Shown here piece after piece: positions 8,377 to 15,906 of a stretch of 64,000 nt of DNA; within the stretch, counting starts at the first letter, position 1, and the number at the start of each line of letters is the position of its first letter. Source of the stretch: Cellulosimicrobium cellulans (GTDB lineage Bacteria > Actinomycetota > Actinomycetes > Actinomycetales > Cellulomonadaceae); contig NZ_BJNZ01000014.1 in NCBI RefSeq assembly GCF_006539945.1, positions 1 through 64,000 of the forward strand, given 5' to 3'. The position numbers and the translations under genes are program-made. The notes below the pieces were generated by a model. It was not told the DNA's origin. It searched no databases and was given only the letters and a program-made list of their open reading frames with translations.

Positions 8377-8802
8377 ATGATCCAGAACTCCATCACCCCG
8401 GAGCAGGCCCGTCGTCAGCTCGGCCAGGCGGAGGAGGTCGCCGCCCAGGCCCACCGCGCGACCCGCTGGTACCCCTGGCTCAGCGTCGGGCACGCCGTCA
8501 CCGCCCTCGCGTACACGATCGCGATCGACGTCCTCGACGCACCGTGGTGGCCTGCCACCACGGTGCTCGTGGTCGTCCTCGCCCTGCTGTGGTCCGCCGT
8601 CGCGCGGCACCACCGGACGGCGCCGCGGCACTGGGTGCGCGACATGGGCATCGCCCTGATCACCTGGGCGGTGCTGTACTTCGCGATGCTCGACCCGGCG
8701 CTCCAGCTCGTCGGCGCGGCGTCGCCGGCCTGGTGGGTCCTCGCCGGCGTCGTCGCCGCCTCCCCGTTCGCGGCGTGCGCGTTCGCGAGCGCACGCCGGT
8801 GA
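8377..8802 (+). CDS. Small four-helix membrane protein, unknown function
   Basis: 141 aa. A hydrophilic N-terminus (about 1-28, ending RATRWY) precedes about four membrane segments (WLSVGHAVTALAYTIAI, TTVLVVVLALLWSAVA, DMGIALITWAVLYFAML, WWVLAGVVAASPFAAC). No catalytic motif is visible. It is the first gene of an operon with a wHTH regulator and overlaps it by 4 bases. Pairing of a small membrane protein with a one-domain regulator is common in actinomycetes; the role is not known. Confidence 0.75.
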   Translation: MIQNSITPEQARRQLGQAEEVAAQAHRATRWYPWLSVGHAVTALAYTIAIDVLDAPWWPATTVLVVVLALLWSAVARHHRTAPRHWVRDMGIALITWAVLYFAMLDPALQLVGAASPAWWVLAGVVAASPFAACAFASARR

Positions 8803-9140
8803 GCCACCCGCGCAAGGGCCTGGACGCGCTCATCCACTCGCCCGTGCGCTTCTCGATCCTCGCCGCCCTGGCGAACGTCGAGAGCGCGGACTTCCGCTTC
8901 CTGGCCGACCTGGTCGAGCTGAGCGACTCGTCCCTCTCCCAGGCCCTCACCGCCCTCTCCGACGCGGGTCTGGTGGAGATCCGCAAGGAGGCCGCCGGGC
9001 GCCGGACGCGCACGTGGGTCCGCATCAGCGACCGCGGGCTCGACGCGTTCCGGCAGCACGTGCGCACCCTCGAGCAGATCGCCCGCACCGGCGCGATCGA
9101 GCCGCGACCCGACCCGACCCCGAGAGACACCGCACCATGA
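8799..9140 (+). CDS. Winged-helix transcriptional regulator (HTH_34/ArsR-like)
   Basis: 113 aa from a GTG overlapping the previous stop; the longer frame upstream is a shadow. The SPVRFSILAALANVESADFRFLA helix is followed by the recognition region ELSDSSLSQALTALSDAGLVEIRKEAAGRR and a beta-wing (TWVRISDRGLDAF). These single-domain regulators usually bind palindromic operators as dimers. The inverted repeat at 8349-8373 is the natural target, giving autoregulation (inference). Confidence 0.85.
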   Translation: MSHPRKGLDALIHSPVRFSILAALANVESADFRFLADLVELSDSSLSQALTALSDAGLVEIRKEAAGRRTRTWVRISDRGLDAFRQHVRTLEQIARTGAIEPRPDPTPRDTAP

Positions 9141-9703
9141 CGCCCACGTTCCGTCGAGCCACCGCCGCCGACGTCCCCGCCGCGGCCCGCACCCTCGCCG
9201 CCGCGTTCCACGACTACCCCTGGACCCGCTGGGCCGTCCCGGAGGACGGCTACCCGGCGCGCCTCGCCGCGCTCCAGGAGATCTACCTCGAGCACGCCCT
9301 CGCGCACGGGATCGTGGTCGTCCACGAGCCGGTGGACGCCGTCGTCGCGCTCATGCCGCCCGACGCCCCCGCACCCCCCGACGACGTCCAGGAACGGGTC
9401 GCCGCGCTGCACGGCCCGCGCCTGCAGGCCGTGGCAACTGCGGAGCTCCCGCCGCCCCGCCCGGACGCCTGGGTGCTCGCGACGGTGGGGGTCCTGCCGT
9501 CGCTCCAGGGCACCGGGCTCGGCACCGCGGTGTGCCGGGCGGCGCTGCGCGACCCCGCACTCGGGGACGCGCCCGTCGCGCTCGAGACCTCCGACGCGCG
9601 CAACGTCACCTTCTACGAGCGGCTGGGCTTCGTGCGCACCGCGACCACGCAGGTGCACGACGGCCCCGTCGTGCACGGCATGGTCCGCACGCGGACGCTC
9701 TGA
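9137..9703 (+). CDS. GNAT-family N-acetyltransferase
   Basis: 188 aa; ATG overlaps the regulator stop (ATGA). GNAT features: FRRATAADVPAAARTLAAAF at the N-terminus, the acetyl-CoA pyrophosphate loop region VLPSLQGTGLGTAVCRAAL (V-x-P-x2-Q-x2-G-x-G), and the C-terminal ALETSDARNVTFYERLGF signature. The acceptor is unknown. Third gene of the operon; it converges on the glycosyltransferase 70 bp downstream. Confidence 0.88.
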   Translation: MTPTFRRATAADVPAAARTLAAAFHDYPWTRWAVPEDGYPARLAALQEIYLEHALAHGIVVVHEPVDAVVALMPPDAPAPPDDVQERVAALHGPRLQAVATAELPPPRPDAWVLATVGVLPSLQGTGLGTAVCRAALRDPALGDAPVALETSDARNVTFYERLGFVRTATTQVHDGPVVHGMVRTRTL

Positions 9704-9773
9704 GCCCCGCCGCCGAGCCGCCGCGCCGATCGGCCTGCCGTGCCGGGTCGCCCGGTGCGGCGGCCCCGCGTGG

Positions 9774-10670
9774 CTAGTGGTCGCCCGCGCGCACCCGGTC
9801 GACGGCGGAGCGCATCTTGCGCGCGTTCACGGCGAGCAGCACGTCCCGGTACTGGGCGGCGCGGTGGAGCTGGCCCTTGAGGTCGTTCGACGACGCGCGG
9901 TGGCGCAGGTCGCACGGCACCTCGACCGCGACGTACCCCTTGCGGAGCAGGTCGATCGTCATGCCGGTCTCCACGCCCCAGCCGCGCGCGAGCGGGGTCG
10001 CGGCCTCGAATGCCTCGCGCGTGAGGCAGCGCATGCCCGAGAGCGGCTGCGTCGGGGTCCACCCCGTGAGGGACTGGATCGCCCGGCGCGCGGCCCCGAC
10101 CACGATCCCCCGGCCGCCCGCGCCCGGCTGCGGCGGGAGCAGGGCGATCGCGAGGTCGGCGAACCCGTCGAGCACCGGCGCGACGAGCGGCGCGGTGTTC
10201 ACCGCGGTCTCCCCGAGGTCGCCGTCGATGAAGAGCAGGAGACGCGGGGGGCGGTCGGCGGCGTCGCGCATGGCGACGACGGCCGCGCCCGTCTCCATGG
10301 CTGCGGCCTTGCCGCGGTTGTGCGAGTGGCGCACGACGACGGCCCCCGCCTCGCGCGCGACGTGCTGGGTGTCGTCCTCGCTCCCGTCGTCCACGACGAG
10401 CACGAGGTCGACGTGCGGGATCGCCTTGGCCGCGCGGACCGTCGCGGCGATGCGCCGGGACTCGTCCTTCGCCGGGATGATCACGGCGACGCGCTGCCGC
10501 ACCGCGCGGCCGGTGCGGCCGTCGCCGACCGTCGGCCGCGGCGTGCGTGCCCGCGTGCCGGACGCCGAGAGGTACGTCGGCGGCGGGGTGCTCGCCGAGC
10601 CCGCCGCGGCAGGTGCAGGTGCACCGCCCGTGTTGTTCCCCGACTCAGTCGACCGATGGTCCGCGTTCAC
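9774..10670 (-). CDS. Family 2 glycosyltransferase (glucosyl-3-phosphoglycerate synthase-like)
   Basis: 298 aa, GTG start. After a Pro/Ala/Thr-rich disordered leader of about 57 residues comes the GT-A fold: VAVIIPAKDESRRIAATVRAA, the VDDGSEDDT motif, and the metal-binding DGD in LLFIDGDLG. Near residues 210-240 is a SGMRCLTREAFE..RGWGVETGMTIDLLRKGY block typical of GT2 enzymes that use nucleotide sugars at the cytoplasmic face. It resembles glucosyl-3-phosphoglycerate synthases but is shorter, so the acceptor is uncertain. Confidence 0.82.
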   Translation of the reverse strand: MNADHRSTESGNNTGGAPAPAAAGSASTPPPTYLSASGTRARTPRPTVGDGRTGRAVRQRVAVIIPAKDESRRIAATVRAAKAIPHVDLVLVVDDGSEDDTQHVAREAGAVVVRHSHNRGKAAAMETGAAVVAMRDAADRPPRLLLFIDGDLGETAVNTAPLVAPVLDGFADLAIALLPPQPGAGGRGIVVGAARRAIQSLTGWTPTQPLSGMRCLTREAFEAATPLARGWGVETGMTIDLLRKGYVAVEVPCDLRHRASSNDLKGQLHRAAQYRDVLLAVNARKMRSAVDRVRAGDH

Positions 10671-10797
10671 GCCGTCCAGCCTAGTAGTGCAAAGAGTTGG
10701 CCGCAGAAGTGTCGTCGTTCCACCAGCAGATCCGCTCGGGATCTTCGCAGGACGACCGGGCTGCGTTCCCAGGTCCCCCGGATCCTACTCGACGCGA

Positions 10798-10827
10798 CAG
10801 CCCGCCGACAGGGGCGTCGGCGGGCTG
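10798..10827 (-). terminator. GC-rich hairpin downstream of the DUF5926 gene
   Basis: Perfect 12-bp arms, CAGCCCGCCGAC at 10798-10809 and GTCGGCGGGCTG at 10816-10827, with a 6-base loop. It lies 31 bases past the stop of the minus-strand DUF5926 gene and well before the glycosyltransferase start. No U-tract follows, as is usual in high-GC actinomycetes. Confidence 0.65.
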
Positions 10828-10858
10828 CTCGTCGAGCCGCAGGCCCACCGCGGGAGCG

Positions 10859-11683
10859 TCAGCGCAGGGTCACCTGGCGCGACACGATCCCCGCGCGCGC
10901 GCGGCGCTCGTTCGCGTCGAGCGGCTCCGTGACGGCGAGCGCCTCCGTGAGGAGCGCGTCGAGCTCCGCGACCGGGCCCTCGAGCTCGTCCGCCTCCGTC
11001 CCGCGCGCCAGCTCCCACACGGGGACGAGCACACCGCTCGACCGGAAGGCGCCGACGAACTTGCCGCCGGCGAGGCCCGACTCGCGCCGCGCGTGCAGGC
11101 GCGAGATCGCGTCGATGAGCGCGTCCTCGGGCTCCGGGCGGGCCCAGCGCAGGAACTCGCGCGACATGCGGCACCAGTACGCCGAGGGGACGGCGTCGAG
11201 CTTGACCGTGGGCACCATGGACTCGGCCGCCTGGTCGAGCGACGCGCGCAGGTCCGGCGTGATCTCCTCGGCCGGGTCGAGCCAGAACGCGAAGTCGTCG
11301 TGGACCGTGACGTCGAACGGGACCGAGAGGTCGAGGACGTCCTGGAGGCGCGGGCCGGCTTCGGGCAGCGCGCTCATCTCGATGGACGTGCCGGGCTCGG
11401 CGTCGATCGCCTCGAGCAGGGCGGCGGCGAGGTCGCGGCTCGTGTCGCCCGAGCCCGCGAGCGTCTGGACCGCGAGGAGGATCGCCCCGTCCTGACGGTG
11501 CAGCGCCGCCCAGCCGGCGGGCAGGACCGTGACGACGGTGACGTCGCGCGCGCCGTGCTCGGCGGTCGTGCGGGCGGTCGCGGTGGCCGAGGGCACGACC
11601 TCGCGCATCGCGACCCAGTCGGTCTCACCGGGAAGCCCCTCGAACGGGCGCAGCACGAAGTCGGGCGTGGAGTTCTTGGCCAT
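10859..11683 (-). CDS. DUF5926 family protein
   Basis: 274 aa, ATG start giving MAKNSTPDFVLRPFEGLPGE. An in-frame extension upstream is the shadow of pirin and is discarded. The length, the PFEGLPGETDWVAMREVVPSAT start and the ANERRARAGIVSRQVTLR end fit this actinobacterial family of unknown function. There are no membrane segments or catalytic motifs. It sits 10 bp after the pirin gene, so the two are probably co-transcribed, and is followed by a hairpin. Confidence 0.8.
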   Translation of the reverse strand: MAKNSTPDFVLRPFEGLPGETDWVAMREVVPSATATARTTAEHGARDVTVVTVLPAGWAALHRQDGAILLAVQTLAGSGDTSRDLAAALLEAIDAEPGTSIEMSALPEAGPRLQDVLDLSVPFDVTVHDDFAFWLDPAEEITPDLRASLDQAAESMVPTVKLDAVPSAYWCRMSREFLRWARPEPEDALIDAISRLHARRESGLAGGKFVGAFRSSGVLVPVWELARGTEADELEGPVAELDALLTEALAVTEPLDANERRARAGIVSRQVTLR

Positions 11684-11693
11684 GCGCGGCAGT

Positions 11694-12785
11694 CTACTGG
11701 CGCCCCGCCGGGCGGGTGCGGGGCCGCAGGCGGACGTCGGGCAGCGCGGGCGCGGGCAGGGGGCCGCCGTCGTACCCGACGACCACGCCGTAGCGCCCGT
11801 CGCGCGCACCGTCGGCGTACCGTGTGCCGCCGTGGTTCGGCCCCTCGCCGCCGGTGACCACGAGCTGCGCCTGCCAGTCCGCGCGGGCGCGGGCGACGTC
11901 GTCGTGCGACCGCCCGACGAAGTTCCACCACATGACGATGTCCTCGCCGAACGGCTCGCCGCCCACGAGCACGACCCGCGCGGGGCCGTCCGGCCCGGCC
12001 TCGACGGTGAGCGTCGCGCGGCCCGGCGCGACGTACCCGAGCGACGACGGCGGGACCTCGTCACCCTCCAGGCGCACCGCCCCGTCGTCCACGAGGAGGC
12101 CGTGCTCGAACGCCGGGTCGACGTCGAGCGTGACGCGCGCGCCGGCCTCCAGGTCCACCTGAGCCCCGACGAGCGGTGAGTACGTCGTCGCGGGCGAGCG
12201 CAGCTCCGCGCCGGCGACGCGCAGGCTCCCGAGGAAGACCTGGACCCGGGCGCCGGCGACCTCGGCGACCGGCAGGTCGGCGTGGTGCTCGAACGCGGGC
12301 GGGTCCGTCAACCGGTCACCCGGGAGCGCGACCCAGAGCTGGACCCCGTGCAGGACCGGCGGGCGGACGCCGCGCGGCGACTCCTCCGAGTGGGAGATGC
12401 CCCGGCCCGCGGTCATGAGGTTGAGCTCGCCCGGGCGGACCGTCTGGAGCGACCCCACCGCGTCCCGGTGCAGGATCTCGCCGGCGAAGAGCCACGTGAC
12501 GGTCTGGAGGCCGGTGTGCGGGTGGGGCGGGACCTGCATGCCGTCGGTGCCGTCGCCGATCGCCGGCAGCGGGTCCGGACCGTAGTGGTCGAGGAAGCAC
12601 CACGCGCCCACGAGCGAGCGCGCGCGCTGCGGGATCGTGCGCCGCACCCGCATGGCGCGCGTGCCCCCGAGCGGGACGTCGCGGTGCTCGAGGATCTCCA
12701 CCGTCGGCGCCGCGTCGGCGCCCTCGCCCGGAGGGGTCCCCGCGGAGCAGACGCGCTCCTCGGGCCGGGTCTCGAGGTTGCTCAT
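11694..12785 (-). CDS. Pirin family protein (bicupin)
   Basis: 363 aa, ATG start. N-terminal cupin with the pirin metal site: PPHPHTGLQTVTWL near residue 87 and GRGISHSEESP near residue 128 supply the His and Glu ligands. A C-terminal pirin domain follows (SPLVGAQVDLEAGARVTLDV, FGEDIVMWWNFVGRSHDDVARARADW). The family binds iron; some members are quercetin dioxygenases or redox-sensing co-regulators. The target here is unknown. The C-terminal tail (about 40 residues, Gly/Arg/Pro-rich) is longer than usual. Confidence 0.92.
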   Translation of the reverse strand: MSNLETRPEERVCSAGTPPGEGADAAPTVEILEHRDVPLGGTRAMRVRRTIPQRARSLVGAWCFLDHYGPDPLPAIGDGTDGMQVPPHPHTGLQTVTWLFAGEILHRDAVGSLQTVRPGELNLMTAGRGISHSEESPRGVRPPVLHGVQLWVALPGDRLTDPPAFEHHADLPVAEVAGARVQVFLGSLRVAGAELRSPATTYSPLVGAQVDLEAGARVTLDVDPAFEHGLLVDDGAVRLEGDEVPPSSLGYVAPGRATLTVEAGPDGPARVVLVGGEPFGEDIVMWWNFVGRSHDDVARARADWQAQLVVTGGEGPNHGGTRYADGARDGRYGVVVGYDGGPLPAPALPDVRLRPRTRPAGRQ

Positions 12786-12874
12786 GGCACGAGCGTAGGC
12801 GTGGTGGGCGGACCCGGCCTACCGGCCCGCGGACGGGTCTTCGCGTCGCGGGACACCCGCGGGAGAATGGCAAC

Positions 12875-12907
12875 GAGGCCCCTCGGAGCAGGATTCCGAG
12901 GGGCCTC
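12875..12907. terminator. Strong 13-bp-arm hairpin
   Basis: Perfect arms, GAGGCCCCTCGGA at 12875-12887 and TCCGAGGGGCCTC at 12895-12907, with loop GCAGGAT. It could end a minus-strand transcript coming from the 13.2 kb region before it reaches pirin. There is no U-tract in either direction. Confidence 0.6.
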
Positions 12908-13434
12908 GCCGTGTCCGCGCGACCCCGGGGCGGTCGGGCCGGTGGCCCGTCGGGGCGCCGCTCGCGACGTGGCGGCCCGGCGCCCCCGCGCCGGCCCGGA
13001 TGCCCGGGCAGGCGTGCTGACGCCGATCGCGGTCGGCCTTCCGGGTCCGGTCGGAACCTGCGCCGTCGCGCGCAGCCCCGCAGCAGGGGGTCGCGGGTCG
13101 TCCACCGTTCTCCGGTCAGCCGTGCCCTGGCGTTCGCGCCGGGCCGTCGTGCGCTCCAGGCGGGGCCGCGAGACCCCTGCGTACTGCGTGCCGGAACACC
13201 GTCGTCCGTCTGCGCCCGTCCGGGCCGTTAGGCACGTTTGTAGTCCTCACCCGGGGGGCCTGCAAGAGTTCCCACGGGTGTCATTTGGCCGGTCGCGAAG
13301 GCCACAGGTTCGTCCACAGGCGGCTCCGCGCCATTCCCACGGAACCCACAACCCTGTGGATGAAATCTGTGGACAGTTCGCCCGGTGGACACGCCCGGTC
13401 CGGTCGGGGTGCGCGCCGGGTGCGCACGCGGCGG
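12908..13434. other. Long intergenic region, no convincing CDS
   Basis: Both flanking genes are minus-strand, so this is the leader region of pirin and the trailer of the unknown gene at 13435. No frame here has family support. I see a possible minus-strand promoter, with -35 TTGCAG (13265-13260) and -10 TACAAA (13242-13237) at 17-bp spacing. It would send a transcript of roughly 350 nt to the 12875-12907 hairpin. The 13310-13376 segment is less GC-rich and carries DnaA-box-like sites. rnpB, tmRNA, SRP RNA and tRNA signatures were looked for and not seen. Confidence 0.4.
13310..13376. promoter_or_regulatory. Cluster of three DnaA-box-like 9-mers
   Basis: TCGTCCACA (13310-13318, plus), and on the minus strand TCATCCACA (13363-13355) and CTGTCCACA (13376-13368). 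Each differs at one position from TTGTCCACA or TTATCCACA. They lie within 67 bp in a locally AT-richer stretch. No dnaA, dnaN or rpmH gene is near. Confidence 0.4.
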
Positions 13435-14442
13435 TCAGACCCAGAACTGCGTCGTCGGCGTCGCCGCCGGAGTGAGCCGCTCGTCGAGGTCGAGGTCCCG
13501 CACGACGAAGCCGCCGTCGTCCACGAGCGTCCCCGCGAGGCGCCCCTGGAGCATCGCCGCCAACCGCGCGACGAGCACCCGCGCCCGGGAGCGCGCGATG
13601 ACGTGCAGCCCCGACGGCCGCTCGACCTCGAGCTCGTACGGGTCCTGCGGGACCCAGGTGACGCGGTAGGCGTGCGGGCCGTGCTCGCGCCAGTCGAGCG
13701 CGGCGAGGGCGAGCGGCACCTGCGGCACGCGCTGCGCCGCCAGCCGGACCGCGCCGTCGTAGGGCGTCTCGCCCGACAGCACGTACTCCGTGAGGCCGTC
13801 CGCGCGGGGGTGGACCGCGACGACGCGCGCGCTCGGGACCGTCGTGCGCAGAACGCCGAGCGCGTCGTCGGGCCCGAGGACCTGGGCGCTGTAGAGCGTG
13901 AGGTCGACCCCCGAGGCGGGGTCGGGCGTGAGCACCGTCCGGCCGTCCGCGACGACGGCGCCCCCGACGCGCCGCGCCGCCGCGACGGCCCAGCCCAGGA
14001 CCTGGAGCTCGACGCCCTGGGGCAGCCCTGCCGCGAACACCCGCGCGAGACCGTCCCGGTCGTCGGAGAGCGGGGCCAGCGCGACGCGTGGGGCCGGGTC
14101 GTCGACGCGCAGCGCGAACGCCTCGGCGCTCCCGCCCGCGAGATCGAGCGCCTGCGTCTGCGGCGGCGTGAGCGGGAAGGGTCCGACGACGCGCGCGCCC
14201 TCGGCGAGCCGGAGCTCGCCCGGTGTCACCACGCCGTCGGGCACCACGCCCCGGAACCGCGCGCCGGCCATGGGCCGGGTCGCTCCTCCGCCGCCGGGCG
14301 GCGTCGTCCACGCCGCGTCGGCGAACCAGGCGCGCGCGAGGGTGTCCACGGGCGTACGAGCCGCACCGCGGGAACGAGGCACCGCGAGAAGGTGCGCTCC
14401 CGCGTGCGCGTCCGGCACGAGGCCGGCGACGGTGGCGTCCAT
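13435..14442 (-). CDS. Hypothetical protein, 335 aa
   Basis: I do not recognise this protein. It is soluble, rich in Val/Ala/Arg, with strand-like stretches (VALAPLSDDRDGLARVFAAG, YRVTWVPQDPYELEVERP, LHVIARSRARVLVARLAAML) and ends DERLTPAATPTTQFWV. There is no signal peptide, membrane segment or known catalytic motif. Codon usage matches its neighbours, so it is a resident gene. The ATG is only one base after a TACGGT box, so the start may lie further in. Confidence 0.65.
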   Translation of the reverse strand: MDATVAGLVPDAHAGAHLLAVPRSRGAARTPVDTLARAWFADAAWTTPPGGGGATRPMAGARFRGVVPDGVVTPGELRLAEGARVVGPFPLTPPQTQALDLAGGSAEAFALRVDDPAPRVALAPLSDDRDGLARVFAAGLPQGVELQVLGWAVAAARRVGGAVVADGRTVLTPDPASGVDLTLYSAQVLGPDDALGVLRTTVPSARVVAVHPRADGLTEYVLSGETPYDGAVRLAAQRVPQVPLALAALDWREHGPHAYRVTWVPQDPYELEVERPSGLHVIARSRARVLVARLAAMLQGRLAGTLVDDGGFVVRDLDLDERLTPAATPTTQFWV

Positions 14443-14521
14443 GACCGGACCGTAGGGCGTCCGGAATGCCGGGATGTTACGCCCGTGTCACGGCCGTGCG
14501 TCTCCTGCCGCGCGCGTCCGG

Positions 14522-15097
14522 TCAGGCGCCGACGTCGTGCAGGTGGTGGACGACGTCGTGCACGAAGTACTGGCCGAGCGTGCGCACCGTGAACACGGAC
14601 CCGTTCGAGCGCCGTCCGGGACGCTCCCACTGGTCCGGGACGAGCGCGTCGAAACGGCCCGCGACCCGGTCGCCCGCGATCGCGAGCTCGCGCGCGACGA
14701 CCGCCGGGTCCTGGTGCGCGTAGTCCTCCTCGACGGCCGTCGCGTCCTGGTCCCAGTTCGCGAACTGCGGGTCGTCGCCCTCCACCATCGACTGGACGCG
14801 CACGTCGAACACGGAGAAGACGTCGCGCACGTGCGCGGCGTACTCGAGCACGGACCACGTCGTCGCGTCGGGACGGACGCGCACGTCCTCGCGGCCCAGC
14901 GCGGCGACGTAGCGCGGGACCGCGTCGCGCACCGCGGCCCCCACGCGGTCGGGCGTCACCTCGGCCGCCACGAACCCGCACTCCGGGCACGGGCGCTCCA
15001 TGACCCACGTCCAGTCCTTGGTGTCCGCGGGGACGGGCGGGAAGTCCGGGTCCGGGGCGGTGGCGGGGACGCCGTCGGGCGACGCGGTGGTGTCCAT
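14522..15097 (-). CDS. DinB-family protein (possible mycothiol-dependent enzyme)
   Basis: 191 aa. DinB four-helix fold with the metal-binding His triad: His in SVLEYAAHVRDVF near residue 109 and the pair in YFVHDVVHHLHDVG at the C-terminus. The N-terminal PCPECGF motif could bind a second metal. Actinobacterial DinB proteins include mycothiol-dependent transferases and isomerases, so thiol-dependent detoxification is plausible but not shown. ATG start. It is divergent from the TetR gene 110 bp away. Confidence 0.82.
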   Translation of the reverse strand: MDTTASPDGVPATAPDPDFPPVPADTKDWTWVMERPCPECGFVAAEVTPDRVGAAVRDAVPRYVAALGREDVRVRPDATTWSVLEYAAHVRDVFSVFDVRVQSMVEGDDPQFANWDQDATAVEEDYAHQDPAVVARELAIAGDRVAGRFDALVPDQWERPGRRSNGSVFTVRTLGQYFVHDVVHHLHDVGA

Positions 15098-15172
15098 GGC
15101 GGCAGTGTGCCAGACGGCGGAGCGCGCCCGGGAGGCCTCGGCGACGGGCCCGCGGCGGTCCGGAGGAGCCGA

Positions 15173-15206
15173 TTAGCGTTCTGACACGACCTCCCTATGA
15201 TGTCAG
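15173..15206 (+). promoter_or_regulatory. Leaderless promoter with operator upstream of tetR
   Basis: -35 TTAGCG (15173-15178), 17-bp spacer, -10 TATGAT (15196-15201), then 6 bases to the ATG at 15208, which predicts a leaderless transcript. The inverted repeat CTGACA (15181-15186) / TGTCAG (15201-15206) brackets the -10, as expected for TetR autorepression. Confidence 0.7.
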
Positions 15207-15207
15207 C

Positions 15208-15822
15208 ATGCCCAAGATCATCGGAGGGTCCCTCCACGAGCACCGCGCCCAGACCCGGCAGAAGCTCTTCGCGGCGCTCTCGACCCTCATGATGGACCGC
15301 GGCTTCGACGCCATCTCCCTCGCCGACATCGCCGCCGCCGCGGGCGTCGGCCGGACGGCGGTGTACAACCACTTCCCCGACAAGGAGGCGCTGCTCCTCG
15401 GGTTCATCACCCATGAGACGGAGCAGTACGTGGGGACGCTCGAGCGCGCGCTGGAGGACGTGGACGACCCGGTCGAGCAGCTCCGCACCTACATCCGCCA
15501 GCAGGCCCAGCTCAAGCGCATCTTCCACCTGGCCCCGGGCCCGGACCTGCGCACCGTGCTGTCGCGCACGACGCGCCAGCGCCTGCGCGAGCATGCCGAG
15601 CTCGTCGAGACGATCCTGCGGCGCATCGTGGCGTCGGGCATCGAGGTCGGGGAGTTCCCCGAGCAGGACATCGACACCACCGTGCAGCTCGTCAACGCGT
15701 GCCTGTCCGGCCGGCTCGTCCCCGACGACCCGGCCGCGCGCGAGCAGGCGATCGAGGCGACCGAGGCGTTCGTGCTGCGCGCCGTCGGGGCCGACGCGTC
15801 GTCGCCCGCACTCGCGCGCTGA
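15208..15822 (+). CDS. TetR/AcrR-family transcriptional regulator
   Basis: 204 aa. N-terminal HTH at about residues 14-60, with ISLADIAAAAGVGRTAVYNHFPDKEALL as the recognition segment. The C-terminal all-helical ligand domain is not assignable. An inverted repeat sits on its own promoter. The next gene, 84 bp downstream on the same strand, is an MFS exporter, so an efflux regulator is likely (inference from order only). Confidence 0.92.
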   Translation: MPKIIGGSLHEHRAQTRQKLFAALSTLMMDRGFDAISLADIAAAAGVGRTAVYNHFPDKEALLLGFITHETEQYVGTLERALEDVDDPVEQLRTYIRQQAQLKRIFHLAPGPDLRTVLSRTTRQRLREHAELVETILRRIVASGIEVGEFPEQDIDTTVQLVNACLSGRLVPDDPAAREQAIEATEAFVLRAVGADASSPALAR

Positions 15823-15906
15823 CCCGGCCCGGTCGCGGGACCTTCTCCCGCGAGCAGAAGCGGCCCGGAGAGCACGAGGCCTGTGGCGACCGTCACCTAG
15901 CCTCGG

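Noticed and set aside
13310-13376. Chromosomal origin oriC
   Set aside because: Only three imperfect DnaA boxes and none of dnaA, dnaN or rpmH nearby; reported only as a cluster.
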